Below, piece by piece: positions 1 to 6,811 of a stretch of 15,661 bases of DNA. This DNA comes from JAMCRM01 sp041685075 (GTDB lineage Bacteria > Acidobacteriota > Terriglobia > Bryobacterales > Bryobacteraceae): contig JAWLGN010000120.1 in the NCBI GenBank assembly GCA_041685075.1, positions 1 to 15,661 on the forward strand, written 5' to 3'. Under the pieces are notes generated by a model that made no database searches, was not told the origin of the DNA, and saw nothing but the letters and a program-made list of their open reading frames with translations. Both the position numbers and the translations under genes were made by a program. Positions within the stretch are counted from its first letter, which is position 1; every line of letters begins with the position of its first letter.

Positions 1-2076
1 CTGCTCCGCGCCGCCTTCGGCTTCACCTCCTTCCGGCCCAACCAGGAGGCCGTCTGCCGCGCCGTGACCGCGGGCGCGGACGCCCTGCTGGTGATGCCCA
101 CAGGCTCCGGCAAATCGCTCTGCTACCAGTTGCCGGGCATCGCGCGCGGCGGCACCACCCTGGTGATCAGCCCCCTCATCGCCCTCATGGAAGACCAGGC
201 GGCGAAACTGCGGGCGCGCGGGCTGGCGGTGGACCGTATCCATTCCGGCCGCGACCGCGGCGCCTCCCGCCAGACCTGCTTCGACTACCTCAACGGCAAG
301 CTGCAGTTCCTGTTCATCGCCCCCGAGCGGCTGCGCGTGGCGGGCTTCCCGGAGATGCTGGCCAAGCGCAAACCGTGTCTCGTGGCCATCGACGAGGCGC
401 ACTGCATTTCGCAATGGGGCCACGACTTCCGCCCCGACTACCGCATGATCGGCCAGTACCTGCCGATGCTGCGCCCCACGCCCGTCCTGGCCCTCACCGC
501 CACCGCCACCCCGCTGGTGCAGAACGATATCTGCGAGCAGCTCGGGCTCATCGACCCGGGCCGCTTCATCCACGGCTTCCGGCGCGAAAACATCGCCATC
601 GAGGTGGTGGAGGCCCAGCCGCGCGACCGCGCCGTGCTGGCGCACGAGATTCTGCTGGGCGAAGGCCGCCGTCCCGCCATCGTCTACACCCCCACGCGCA
701 GGCAGGCCGAAGCCGTGGCGCGCCTGCTCCAGCGCCACTTCCCCAGCGCGGCCTACCACGCCGGACTGGACAAGGACCACCGCCGCGACGTGCAGGCGGC
801 CTTTCTCGAAGGCCGCATCGAGGTGATGGTGGCGACCATCGCGTTCGGGATGGGGATCGACAAGCCCGATATCCGCACCGTCGTCCACACCGCCATGCCC
901 TCGAGCCTGGAGTCGTATTACCAGGAGATCGGCCGGGCCGGGCGCGACGGCGCCCCCTCCCGCGCCATCCTGATGCACTCCTACGCGGACCGCTACACGC
1001 ACGATTTCTTCTTCGAGCGCGATTACCCCGATGTCAGCGTTCTGGAAACGCTGTTTGCAAAACTCACTCCCGAGCCGCAGCCCAAGGACGCGCTTCGCCG
1101 CCGCGTGCGGCTCGAAGAAGAAGCCTTCGACAACGCGCTCGAAAAGCTCTGGATCCACGGCGGCGCCCAGGTGGACTACGCCGAGAACGTGGCCCGCGGC
1201 TCGGAGGAATGGCGCCAGCCGTACCTGGCGCAACGCGACCAGAAGGCCGCCAAGATCGAGCAGATGATCCGCTTCACCGAATCGGGCGAATGCCGCATGC
1301 TCAGCCTGGTGCGCCACTTCGGCGACTACAGCGACGCGCGGCGTCCCTGCGGCATCTGCGACTTTTGCGCTCCGGCGGAGTGTGTGGCCCAGCGCTTCCG
1401 CCCGGCTACCGCGGCCGAACGCAGCCGCATCACCCGAATCCTCTCGCTGCTTGCCGCGGGCGACGGCCGGAAGACCAGCGGCAAAATTCACGCCGAACTG
1501 TCTGGCGGGGAGACCTCAGGCCGTCGCGCCAGCGAGCAACTGCTCTGCGATATGGCGCGCTCCGGCCTGGTGACGATCGTGGAGGCGGAGTTCGAGAAAG
1601 ACGGCAGGCGCATCCCCTACCGCAACGTGGCGATTACCGCCGCCGGCCGCGCCTGGGATGGTGAGGGCGAGATCGCCATCCGGGAAGCCGTCGAGGCCGA
1701 GGCACCGCCGCGGAAGCGCGTGGCCAGGAAGACGAAATCCAAGGCGGCCCAGGTCCCCAAGACAAAGAGCCGCCGCGCGCCCGCGAAGACCGAAACGCAG
1801 CCCCCCACCCTGGCGGACGCCGCCACCGCGCAGCGGCTCCGCGACTGGCGCCTGGCCGAGGCTCGCCGCCGCGGCGTCCCGGCCTTCCGCATTCTCACCG
1901 ACGCCGCCCTGCGCGCCATCGTCGCGGCCCGCCCCTCTACGGCGCGCGAACTGCTGGCGCTCTCCGGCATCGGCATCTCTTTTGTGGAGAAGTACGGGGC
2001 GCAGATCTTCCGGCTCCTGCACGAAGGGACGGGCGGCCGCTACTCCCCCACGGAACCTTCGCAAGCCTCTTCGTAG
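1..2076 (+). CDS. recQ: ATP-dependent DNA helicase RecQ (5' end outside window)
   Basis: Superfamily 2 3'-5' DNA helicase of recombination and fork repair, acting in the cytoplasm. The reading frame is open from base 1, and the first visible residues (FGFTSFRPNQEAV) are the RecQ motif 0, so only a short N-terminus is missing. Counting from base 1: Walker A MPTGSGKS near residues 32-39, DEAH at 131-134 followed by the RecQ aromatic-rich loop (CISQWGHDFRPDY), motif III TATAT near 166-170, and motif VI QEIGRAGRDG near 308-317. Zinc-site cysteines lie at about 431, 450, 453 and 456. A short winged-helix-like stretch (about 465-555) replaces a full-looking RQC domain. A Lys/Arg/Pro-rich linker (about 568-600) leads to an HRDC domain (about 605-675) with LSGIGISFVEKYG. 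The GTG at 64 lies inside the helicase fold and is not the start. The gene ends convergently, overlapping the next gene by 37 bases. Confidence 0.95.
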   Translation: MLRAAFGFTSFRPNQEAVCRAVTAGADALLVMPTGSGKSLCYQLPGIARGGTTLVISPLIALMEDQAAKLRARGLAVDRIHSGRDRGASRQTCFDYLNGKLQFLFIAPERLRVAGFPEMLAKRKPCLVAIDEAHCISQWGHDFRPDYRMIGQYLPMLRPTPVLALTATATPLVQNDICEQLGLIDPGRFIHGFRRENIAIEVVEAQPRDRAVLAHEILLGEGRRPAIVYTPTRRQAEAVARLLQRHFPSAAYHAGLDKDHRRDVQAAFLEGRIEVMVATIAFGMGIDKPDIRTVVHTAMPSSLESYYQEIGRAGRDGAPSRAILMHSYADRYTHDFFFERDYPDVSVLETLFAKLTPEPQPKDALRRRVRLEEEAFDNALEKLWIHGGAQVDYAENVARGSEEWRQPYLAQRDQKAAKIEQMIRFTESGECRMLSLVRHFGDYSDARRPCGICDFCAPAECVAQRFRPATAAERSRITRILSLLAAGDGRKTSGKIHAELSGGETSGRRASEQLLCDMARSGLVTIVEAEFEKDGRRIPYRNVAITAAGRAWDGEGEIAIREAVEAEAPPRKRVARKTKSKAAQVPKTKSRRAPAKTETQPPTLADAATAQRLRDWRLAEARRRGVPAFRILTDAALRAIVAARPSTARELLALSGIGISFVEKYGAQIFRLLHEGTGGRYSPTEPSQASS

Positions 2077-3548
2077 ACCTGGGCAAAGAAGCGACGACTC
2101 GAAGGCGAGGGACCGATGTGCAGCCTGCCGCTCCGGGGCTCCTCCTCGACGAACCCCAGGTGGTTGTGCCAGCCCAGGTCCTCGAGCACGAACTCGAGCG
2201 CTTCCTTCTGCCGCCGGGGCATCCTGGAAGTGTCGATATCGAAGACCTCGCCGCTAGAATGCGCCAGGAAGTCGGTGCGAGCTTTGCCGTCCAGTTTGTC
2301 CACGAGTTCCATGGGCTGCACCAGGGAAACCACCTCGAGCGGCTGGAAACGCTCTCCCTTCGAGTTGAGCGCCGCGTACAAGCGCCGCGTCTCATAGGCG
2401 ATGTAGGTAAGGGCGCCCAGCGCGGCGGGTGTCGCCCGCAGGTAGTTGTCCAGGTTCTCGGGGTCCCGCGCCGCAATGGATCCGGGGCCCTTCAGGCGCA
2501 GCCGATAGCCCAGGTACTCGGGCGCGTCGATGGCTTTCACCAGGCGGTCACAGGAAAGGATGTCTTCCAGGGTGCGGTAGATCAGGTCGTCGTTTTTCAA
2601 CCACACGGTCAGGCGGTGCGGCGCGCGCTGCTGCTGCTCCTCGACGAAATCGCTGCGGTAGTATTCGGCCAGCGCCAGGAAGCCCTTCGGGTCTTCGCGC
2701 CAGAAGCGCAGCAACTCCTGGGCGCGCATGACGCGGAACCAGTAGGTGGGGGAATAGTCGCGCTCCATGTGACGCCGCACGGCGTTAAAGAGCTCGAGAT
2801 TGTGCGAGGGGCTGCCCAGGAAGAACATCTGGGCCACGGTGGGCTGGTCACTGGCGCCCCTGGCTCCGCGGGTAAGGGAGAGCATCTGGGCGCCGCAGGC
2901 CTCGCCGCAGTGGTAGGCGAAAACGGCCCAATCGCGGCCGCCGAAGCGTTGCTCCAGGCGGGCCAGGTACTTGGCCGCCGCGGGGATGGCGAGTTCCGGC
3001 TTCAAACGGTCGTCCCGCACGACCACGCTGTAGGGCGTCCGCCGGCGCACGTTGCGGTACACGTATTTGCCGCTCTTGGTACGCACCCGGACCCTCCGGG
3101 TGGTGGTGCGGTAGCGCCGGGCATAGGTAACCCGCAACCCCATGCTGCGCGCGGTGGCGCGGGCGATCTGCATGATGCCCTTGGGGCCCGTGGGACTGGT
3201 GGCGCGTGGATTGCCCCAACTCTCCAGGTACGCGATGGCCTCCAGCAGGCTCGCGGGCACCCCGCTTTGCGCTTCGGCTTTGCGGAAGATGGCCTGAAGT
3301 CCGGGAGCCGTGATGCGCTTGGCGCCCAGAACGGCCTCCGGCTCCCGCAGAATGCCGAAGGTCTGGGATTGAATCATGGCGTCGGTGCGGGCGGCCAGCA
3401 CATCGGCGCCAATCCGTTCCCGATCCACACCGATGCCGCTTAGCCGGATGGACGGTTCGAAGTAAGCAGGCTCGGGGTCGGAAGCCTCCTTCCCAATTGC
3501 CGCAACGGCGCCCGATACCATTAACAACAGGAGTGCCCGGCTTCGCAT
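2040..3548 (-). CDS. Secreted lytic transglycosylase-like protein (SLT domain)
   Basis: Predicted peptidoglycan-cleaving enzyme of 502 residues, exported by an N-terminal signal (about residues 1-18, MRSRALLLLMVSGAVAAIG). The SLT fold is visible from about residue 82: catalytic Glu candidate E109 in YLES, then GPKGIMQIARATARSMGL (121-138), and after an interruption AIPAAAKYLARLEQRFGG-DWAVFAYHCG (188-215). The interruption (about 142-170) is an unusual Arg/Tyr/Thr-rich insert. Residues 235-502 are not a domain I recognise; the tail has a conserved-looking HIGPSPSSRRFFAQVYEEA. The ATG at 3548 is preferred because it begins the signal peptide; an AGGA sits only 2 bases upstream, so the ribosome site is weak. 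It lies 119 bases downstream of the next minus-strand gene, with which it may be co-transcribed. Substrate and cleavage are inferred from the family. Confidence 0.82.
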   Translation of the reverse strand: MRSRALLLLMVSGAVAAIGKEASDPEPAYFEPSIRLSGIGVDRERIGADVLAARTDAMIQSQTFGILREPEAVLGAKRITAPGLQAIFRKAEAQSGVPASLLEAIAYLESWGNPRATSPTGPKGIMQIARATARSMGLRVTYARRYRTTTRRVRVRTKSGKYVYRNVRRRTPYSVVVRDDRLKPELAIPAAAKYLARLEQRFGGRDWAVFAYHCGEACGAQMLSLTRGARGASDQPTVAQMFFLGSPSHNLELFNAVRRHMERDYSPTYWFRVMRAQELLRFWREDPKGFLALAEYYRSDFVEEQQQRAPHRLTVWLKNDDLIYRTLEDILSCDRLVKAIDAPEYLGYRLRLKGPGSIAARDPENLDNYLRATPAALGALTYIAYETRRLYAALNSKGERFQPLEVVSLVQPMELVDKLDGKARTDFLAHSSGEVFDIDTSRMPRRQKEALEFVLEDLGWHNHLGFVEEEPRSGRLHIGPSPSSRRFFAQVYEEACEGSVGE

Positions 3549-3667
3549 GATCCTGGTGCGTTACATTTGACAGCGTTCTGAGTTCCAGCATAGCGCGGAG
3601 CCGCTCCCCGGCGCCGCATCTCTTCGCGTTTTGCTGTGATTGCGTGGACTCTGTGCACCGCTTCTTC
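3549..3667. other. Short intergenic gap between two minus-strand genes
   Basis: A 119-base spacer between the stop of the 188-residue hypothetical gene and the start of the transglycosylase-like gene, both on the minus strand. I see no convincing terminator (no stable stem followed by a T run on the minus strand) and no clear minus-strand promoter. A TTGACA occurs on the plus strand at 3567-3572 but has no good -10 partner and faces no nearby gene. Confidence 0.5.
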
Positions 3668-4234
3668 CTATGACCCGATGAGCAGACTCACCGCCGCGGG
3701 CCGCACTTCGACGCGTTCGATACGATGCCCCAGTTCGAAGGGCTCGCCGATTTTGGCCTCGGGATAGTTGGCCAGCAGATAATTGCGGATCAGGAAATCC
3801 AGCACCGCTCCCTCGATGGCGATGCCCGAAATCTCCACGCTTTGGACATCCACCACGGCCTTGCCGCCGCCCGAACGGATGCGCGCGGTTACGCTGACGG
3901 GCCGCTCGCCATCCAGCAGCTTGCCCATGAACCAACCCGGCGCCTGTCCCTGCGCGCGCCGGATTTTGCCGAAATCGATGATGGCGGAGCCGGTGGCCAC
4001 GTCCGCCCCCAGCTTCACCGCGGTGTTGCGCACACCGTCCGGATAGGCCCGCCGCGCCTCGAACTGGGCGTAGGAGCTCAATTCCGCGGGGGTGAGGGCC
4101 ACGCGGCTGCCCGCCTTCAGTGAACCGCGCTCCACCTGCTCCAGCTTGCGCTTGGCGGAGAGGTAGTGAGCATAGCCGGCGCCGGGCGGCGCCGCTGCCG
4201 CCAGCGGCAGGGCCAGAAACATGCGCCTGTCCAT
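3668..4234 (-). CDS. Secreted hypothetical protein, 188 residues
   Basis: Function unknown. The start MDRRMFLALPLAAAAPPGAGYA gives a signal peptide or lipid-facing anchor: two arginines, then a hydrophobic Ala-rich run, with likely cleavage near residues 20-22. The remainder (about 40-188) is a soluble, mixed alpha/beta-looking domain with VALTPAELSSYAQFEA, PDGV, GSAIIDFGKI, PVSVTARIRSGGGKAVVDVQSVEISGIAI, and RIERVEVRPAAVSL at the end. The alternating beta pattern and DFLIRNYLLANYPEAKIGEPFELG recall small secreted lipid-binding-type domains (DUF2993-like), but that is only an impression. There are no cysteines and no obvious catalytic motif. The ATG at 4234 is the only start that keeps the signal. 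No clear ribosome site precedes it. It sits upstream of the transglycosylase gene on the same strand and is divergent from the cysteine-rich gene. Confidence 0.8.
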   Translation of the reverse strand: MDRRMFLALPLAAAAPPGAGYAHYLSAKRKLEQVERGSLKAGSRVALTPAELSSYAQFEARRAYPDGVRNTAVKLGADVATGSAIIDFGKIRRAQGQAPGWFMGKLLDGERPVSVTARIRSGGGKAVVDVQSVEISGIAIEGAVLDFLIRNYLLANYPEAKIGEPFELGHRIERVEVRPAAVSLLIGS

Positions 4235-4425
4235 ACTACTAACGACGAACTATTCGCAGCGGGAGTTGCGGGCTTTGGCCCATCGCCCGATCCGAGCGGG
4301 GCATTCAACGCAGAACACCGGGAGAAATCCCGAGCGGTGAAAAGCATCAAACCACTGCTTTTTCAATGCGGCGGCGCTTGCCGCGATTTGGGCGGCATCG
4401 TGCAGAACGTTTCCAGGGAGTGCTT
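4235..4425. promoter_or_regulatory. Divergent intergenic region with two small inverted repeats
   Basis: This 191-base gap separates divergent genes, so it should hold promoters for both directions. I could not pick a clear -35/-10 pair on either strand. Two inverted repeats are visible. At 4319-4332, CGGGA and TCCCG flank GAAA, a 5-bp stem with a GNRA-type tetraloop. At 4338-4365, TGAAAAGC and GCTTTTTCA can pair over an 11-base loop with one bulged T. The role as promoter region is inferred from the gene arrangement only. Confidence 0.45.
4415..4420 (+). promoter_or_regulatory. Ribosome binding site for the cysteine-rich gene
   Basis: AGGGAG lies 5 bases upstream of the ATG at 4426. It decides this start over the ATG at 4366, which would add 20 Arg-rich residues before the membrane segment and has no comparable site. 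Confidence 0.7.
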
Positions 4426-4974
4426 ATGCCCTCAACGGGATTTTTCGTCGCCGCCGCCGCGGCGCTCATCACCATGATGCTGGCGATGCGGCTGGCCCGG
4501 ACGTATTTCGGCACGCGGGGCATGCGAGTGGTCCTCTGCCCCGATAACCGGCGCACCGCAGGTGTGGAACTGGATGCCGGCAGGGCCGCGCTCTCCGGCA
4601 TTTTGCACGCTCCGGAACCGCGGCTGCGCTCCTGCAGCCGCTGGCCGGAAAAACAGAACTGCGGCCGCGAATGTTTGGGCCAGATTACCGAAGCCGGCGA
4701 TGCCTGCCTGTTGCGCGGCATACTGTCGGACTGGTACGAGGGCAAGAGCTGCGCCATGTGCGGCCGCCGGATCGGCGAAATCGACTGGACCGTATCCAAA
4801 CCCGCCTTGATTACGGCACAAGGCGCGTTGCTCGGCTGGACCGAGGTGGATTTCAGCCGCATCCACGAGATCTTGAACACCAGTAGCCCGGTCTGCTTCA
4901 CCTGCCACGTGACCAACCGCTTCGTCCGGGATCACCCGGAACTGGTCGTGGATCGCAGTTCGCGCCGGGCCTGA
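4426..4974 (+). CDS. Membrane-anchored nine-cysteine protein (CxxC, CxxCH), function unknown
   Basis: 182 residues. One N-terminal membrane segment (about residues 6-22, FFVAAAAALITMMLAM) is followed by an Arg-rich stretch and a soluble domain. Nine cysteines at 38, 70, 79, 83, 94, 109, 112, 157 and 160 form patterns CSRWPEKQNCGRECLGQI, DWYEGKSCAMCG (CxxC) and PVCFTCH (CxxCH). This looks like a family I associate with Acidobacteria, always uncharacterised; I did not verify that by search. The cysteines suggest a zinc, iron-sulfur or heme site. CxxCH is the c-type heme signature, but arginines directly after the membrane segment favour a cytoplasmic domain, which argues against heme c and for zinc. 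It is the first gene of a likely three-gene operon; the next begins 9 bases after its stop, in the same frame. Confidence 0.82.
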   Translation: MPSTGFFVAAAAALITMMLAMRLARTYFGTRGMRVVLCPDNRRTAGVELDAGRAALSGILHAPEPRLRSCSRWPEKQNCGRECLGQITEAGDACLLRGILSDWYEGKSCAMCGRRIGEIDWTVSKPALITAQGALLGWTEVDFSRIHEILNTSSPVCFTCHVTNRFVRDHPELVVDRSSRRA

Positions 4975-4983
4975 GCAGCCATT

Positions 4984-5712
4984 TTGACAACCTTGCCCGC
5001 CGCGACACTCGCGCTGTTGCTTGCGAGCGCCGCACCGCCCTGGCCGGCGGCCACCATTTCCATCTACGCCACATTTGAAGAAGCTCCTCCAGGCACTACG
5101 CTTGAGGCCATGCGTCAAGAAGTGGCCGCCATCCTGGCGCCCGCGGGGCTGGCTACGGAGTGGTGTCCGCCCGGCGATTCCTGCGTCTCGGAGACCGCGG
5201 CGCTGGTCATCGTCAAGGTGCACGGTTCCTGCCGCATGGATCAGATCCCCCTCCCCACCCGCAAGATCGGCCCTCTGGGTTGGACACATATTACCGACGG
5301 CGATGTGCTTCCGTTCAGCGGCATCGATTGCGACCGCGTGCGCGACTACATCGGGCGCCTGGCGTCGCCGGCAAAACCGCCGGAGCGCGAGGCCATCCTG
5401 GGGCGCGCGCTGGCGCGCGTGCTGGCCCACGAGTTGTATCACGCGCTCGCCCGCACCGAGCAGCACGGAAAATCCGGCGTGGCCAAACGGACGCACTCGG
5501 CTTTGGAGCTGCTCTCCGCCCAGTTCGGCTTCCACCCCGCCGACTGCCACAGGCTGCGCTCCGCCCTATCCGGGCAGCACGATACACTGGAAGTGCATGC
5601 TTCGTCTGCTGCTGATGATGGGGGTGCTGTGCGCCTCCGCGAGCGCCGAGACCATCCTGGTGCTGCCGTTTTTCAACCGCTCGGATTCCACGAATCTGGA
5701 TTGGATCGGTGA
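4984..5712 (+). CDS. Secreted HExxH putative metalloprotease
   Basis: 242 residues as read, from a TTG start; no ATG or GTG fits upstream of the conserved part and an in-frame stop lies just before, so the TTG at 4984 (or TTG 4993) is forced. Residues 1-23 form a hydrophobic, Ala/Leu-rich export signal. The domain starts at ISIYATFEEAP (25-35) and includes LGWTHITDGDVLPFSGIDCDRVRDYI (98-123). The likely catalytic segment is LARVLAHELYHALARTEQHG: H149, E150 and H153 of HExxH, with H161 as a possible third ligand at a seven-residue spacing, one longer than in classical metzincins. Proteolysis is inferred from the motif alone. The recognisable domain seems to end near residue 195. The last about 39 residues are read out of frame through the start of the downstream gene, which they overlap by 116 bases, and are probably not conserved. 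Confidence 0.75.
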   Translation: MTTLPAATLALLLASAAPPWPAATISIYATFEEAPPGTTLEAMRQEVAAILAPAGLATEWCPPGDSCVSETAALVIVKVHGSCRMDQIPLPTRKIGPLGWTHITDGDVLPFSGIDCDRVRDYIGRLASPAKPPEREAILGRALARVLAHELYHALARTEQHGKSGVAKRTHSALELLSAQFGFHPADCHRLRSALSGQHDTLEVHASSAADDGGAVRLRERRDHPGAAVFQPLGFHESGLDR

Positions 5713-6811
5713 GAGCATTTCGGAGGAGATCGGCGAGGCGCTGGCGTCGGAAGACCTGCTGGCGGTAGATCGCGAGGACCGGCTGGAGATCTTCCGGCGG
5801 CTTTCGGTGCGTCCCAACGCCACCCTGACCCGCGCCACCGTCATGAAGATCGGCCAATCGCTGGATGCCTCCAAGGTGATCTACGGATACTACGACGTGG
5901 GGCCTCCGGCGCCCGATGCCAAGCCGCCCGTGGAGGGCGCCGAACCGATGGGATCGCTGCGCATCACGGCGCGCATTCTCGACCTGCGCCATCTTCGCCA
6001 GGGTCCGGAATACATGGAAACCGGCGCGCTGGAGGAGCTTGCCGCCCTGAAAACCCGCCTGGGCTGGCAGACGCTGCAGTTTCTGGCGCCCGAAACGGCG
6101 CCCTCGGAGCAGGAATTTCTGGCCGCCCGGCCGCCGGTGCGCATCGACGCCGTGGAGAGCTATATCCGCGGCCTGCTGGCCCCGAACGAAGAGCAGCAAC
6201 ACCGCTTTTTCACGCAGGCCGCGCGCCTCGACGAGCGCTACTCCCAGCCCTGCTACCAGCTCGGCAAAATCTACTGGAACAAGAACGAGTACCGCGTGGC
6301 CGCCGGGTGGCTGGAACGCGTGAACCCCTCCGACTCCCATTACCTCGAAGCGCAGTTCTACCTGGGCCTTTCCCGATACCACCTGGGCGATTTCGCCGAT
6401 GCCGAGCAGCGCTTCCGCACGGTGGCGGCTTCCGTCCCGCTGAACGAGGTATGGAACAACCTGGGAGCGGCGCAGGCGCGGCTGGGCAAGCCCGAGGCCA
6501 TCGAGAACTTCCGCAAGGCGCTGGAGGGCGACGACGCCGACCCCGACTACCACTTCAACGTCGGCTATGCCGCCTGGAGAGCCGGCCAGTTCGACAGCGC
6601 GGTCGAAAGCTTCCGTGCCGCGCTCGAGCGCACCCCGGAGGATCCCGAGATTACGACCTATCTTGGCCGCGCGCTGAAACAGGACACCGCCCGCCCGCCG
6701 GAGGACAAGACCGGCGGCCACGAGCGGCTCAAAACCGACTACGAAGAGCGCGCCTACCGCGCGCTCAAAATGGAACTCGAGCGCGGCAAACTGCCCAAAG
6801 CTGAACGCTGA
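5597..6811 (+). CDS. Secreted FlgO/CsgG-like plus TPR-repeat protein
   Basis: 404 residues. The signal peptide MLRLLLMMGVLCASASA (1-17) is followed by ETILVLPFFNRSDSTNLDWIGESISEEIGEAL, which resembles the N-terminal domain of FlgO/TolB-N/CsgG-type envelope proteins: a beta strand ending in PF-N, then a helix after WIG. This domain extends to about residue 130 (SLRITARILDL). From about 215 to 350 there are about four TPR-like helical pairs, for example EAQFYLGLSRYHLGDFADAEQRF, EVWNNLGAAQARLGKPEAIENFRKAL and DYHFNVGYAAWRAGQFDSAVESFRAAL. A periplasmic scaffold role is inferred; no enzyme motif is seen. The ATG at 5597 is chosen because it starts the signal peptide and has GGAAG 3 bases upstream; the frame is open far upstream but lies inside the HExxH gene. 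It is the last gene of the putative operon and ends flush against nuoN. Confidence 0.85.
   Translation: MLRLLLMMGVLCASASAETILVLPFFNRSDSTNLDWIGESISEEIGEALASEDLLAVDREDRLEIFRRLSVRPNATLTRATVMKIGQSLDASKVIYGYYDVGPPAPDAKPPVEGAEPMGSLRITARILDLRHLRQGPEYMETGALEELAALKTRLGWQTLQFLAPETAPSEQEFLAARPPVRIDAVESYIRGLLAPNEEQQHRFFTQAARLDERYSQPCYQLGKIYWNKNEYRVAAGWLERVNPSDSHYLEAQFYLGLSRYHLGDFADAEQRFRTVAASVPLNEVWNNLGAAQARLGKPEAIENFRKALEGDDADPDYHFNVGYAAWRAGQFDSAVESFRAALERTPEDPEITTYLGRALKQDTARPPEDKTGGHERLKTDYEERAYRALKMELERGKLPKAER

Noticed and set aside
64..66. GTG as the recQ start
   Set aside because: Residues before it continue the RecQ motif 0 (FRPNQ) in the same open frame, so the gene begins left of the window.
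2118..3443. 441-residue plus-strand frame opposite the transglycosylase gene
   Set aside because: The minus-strand frame has a signal peptide and SLT motifs; this one has no family features.
3567..3572. TTGACA as a plus-strand promoter
   Set aside because: No good -10 at 16-18 bases and no plus-strand gene follows until 4426.
4366..4425. Earlier ATG start for the cysteine-rich protein
   Set aside because: It adds Arg-rich residues ahead of the membrane segment and lacks a ribosome site, whereas ATG 4426 has AGGGAG at 5 bases.
5021..5596. Upstream extension of the TPR protein in its open frame
   Set aside because: It overlaps the HExxH gene entirely and is Arg/Pro/Ser-rich. The signal peptide begins at ATG 5597.
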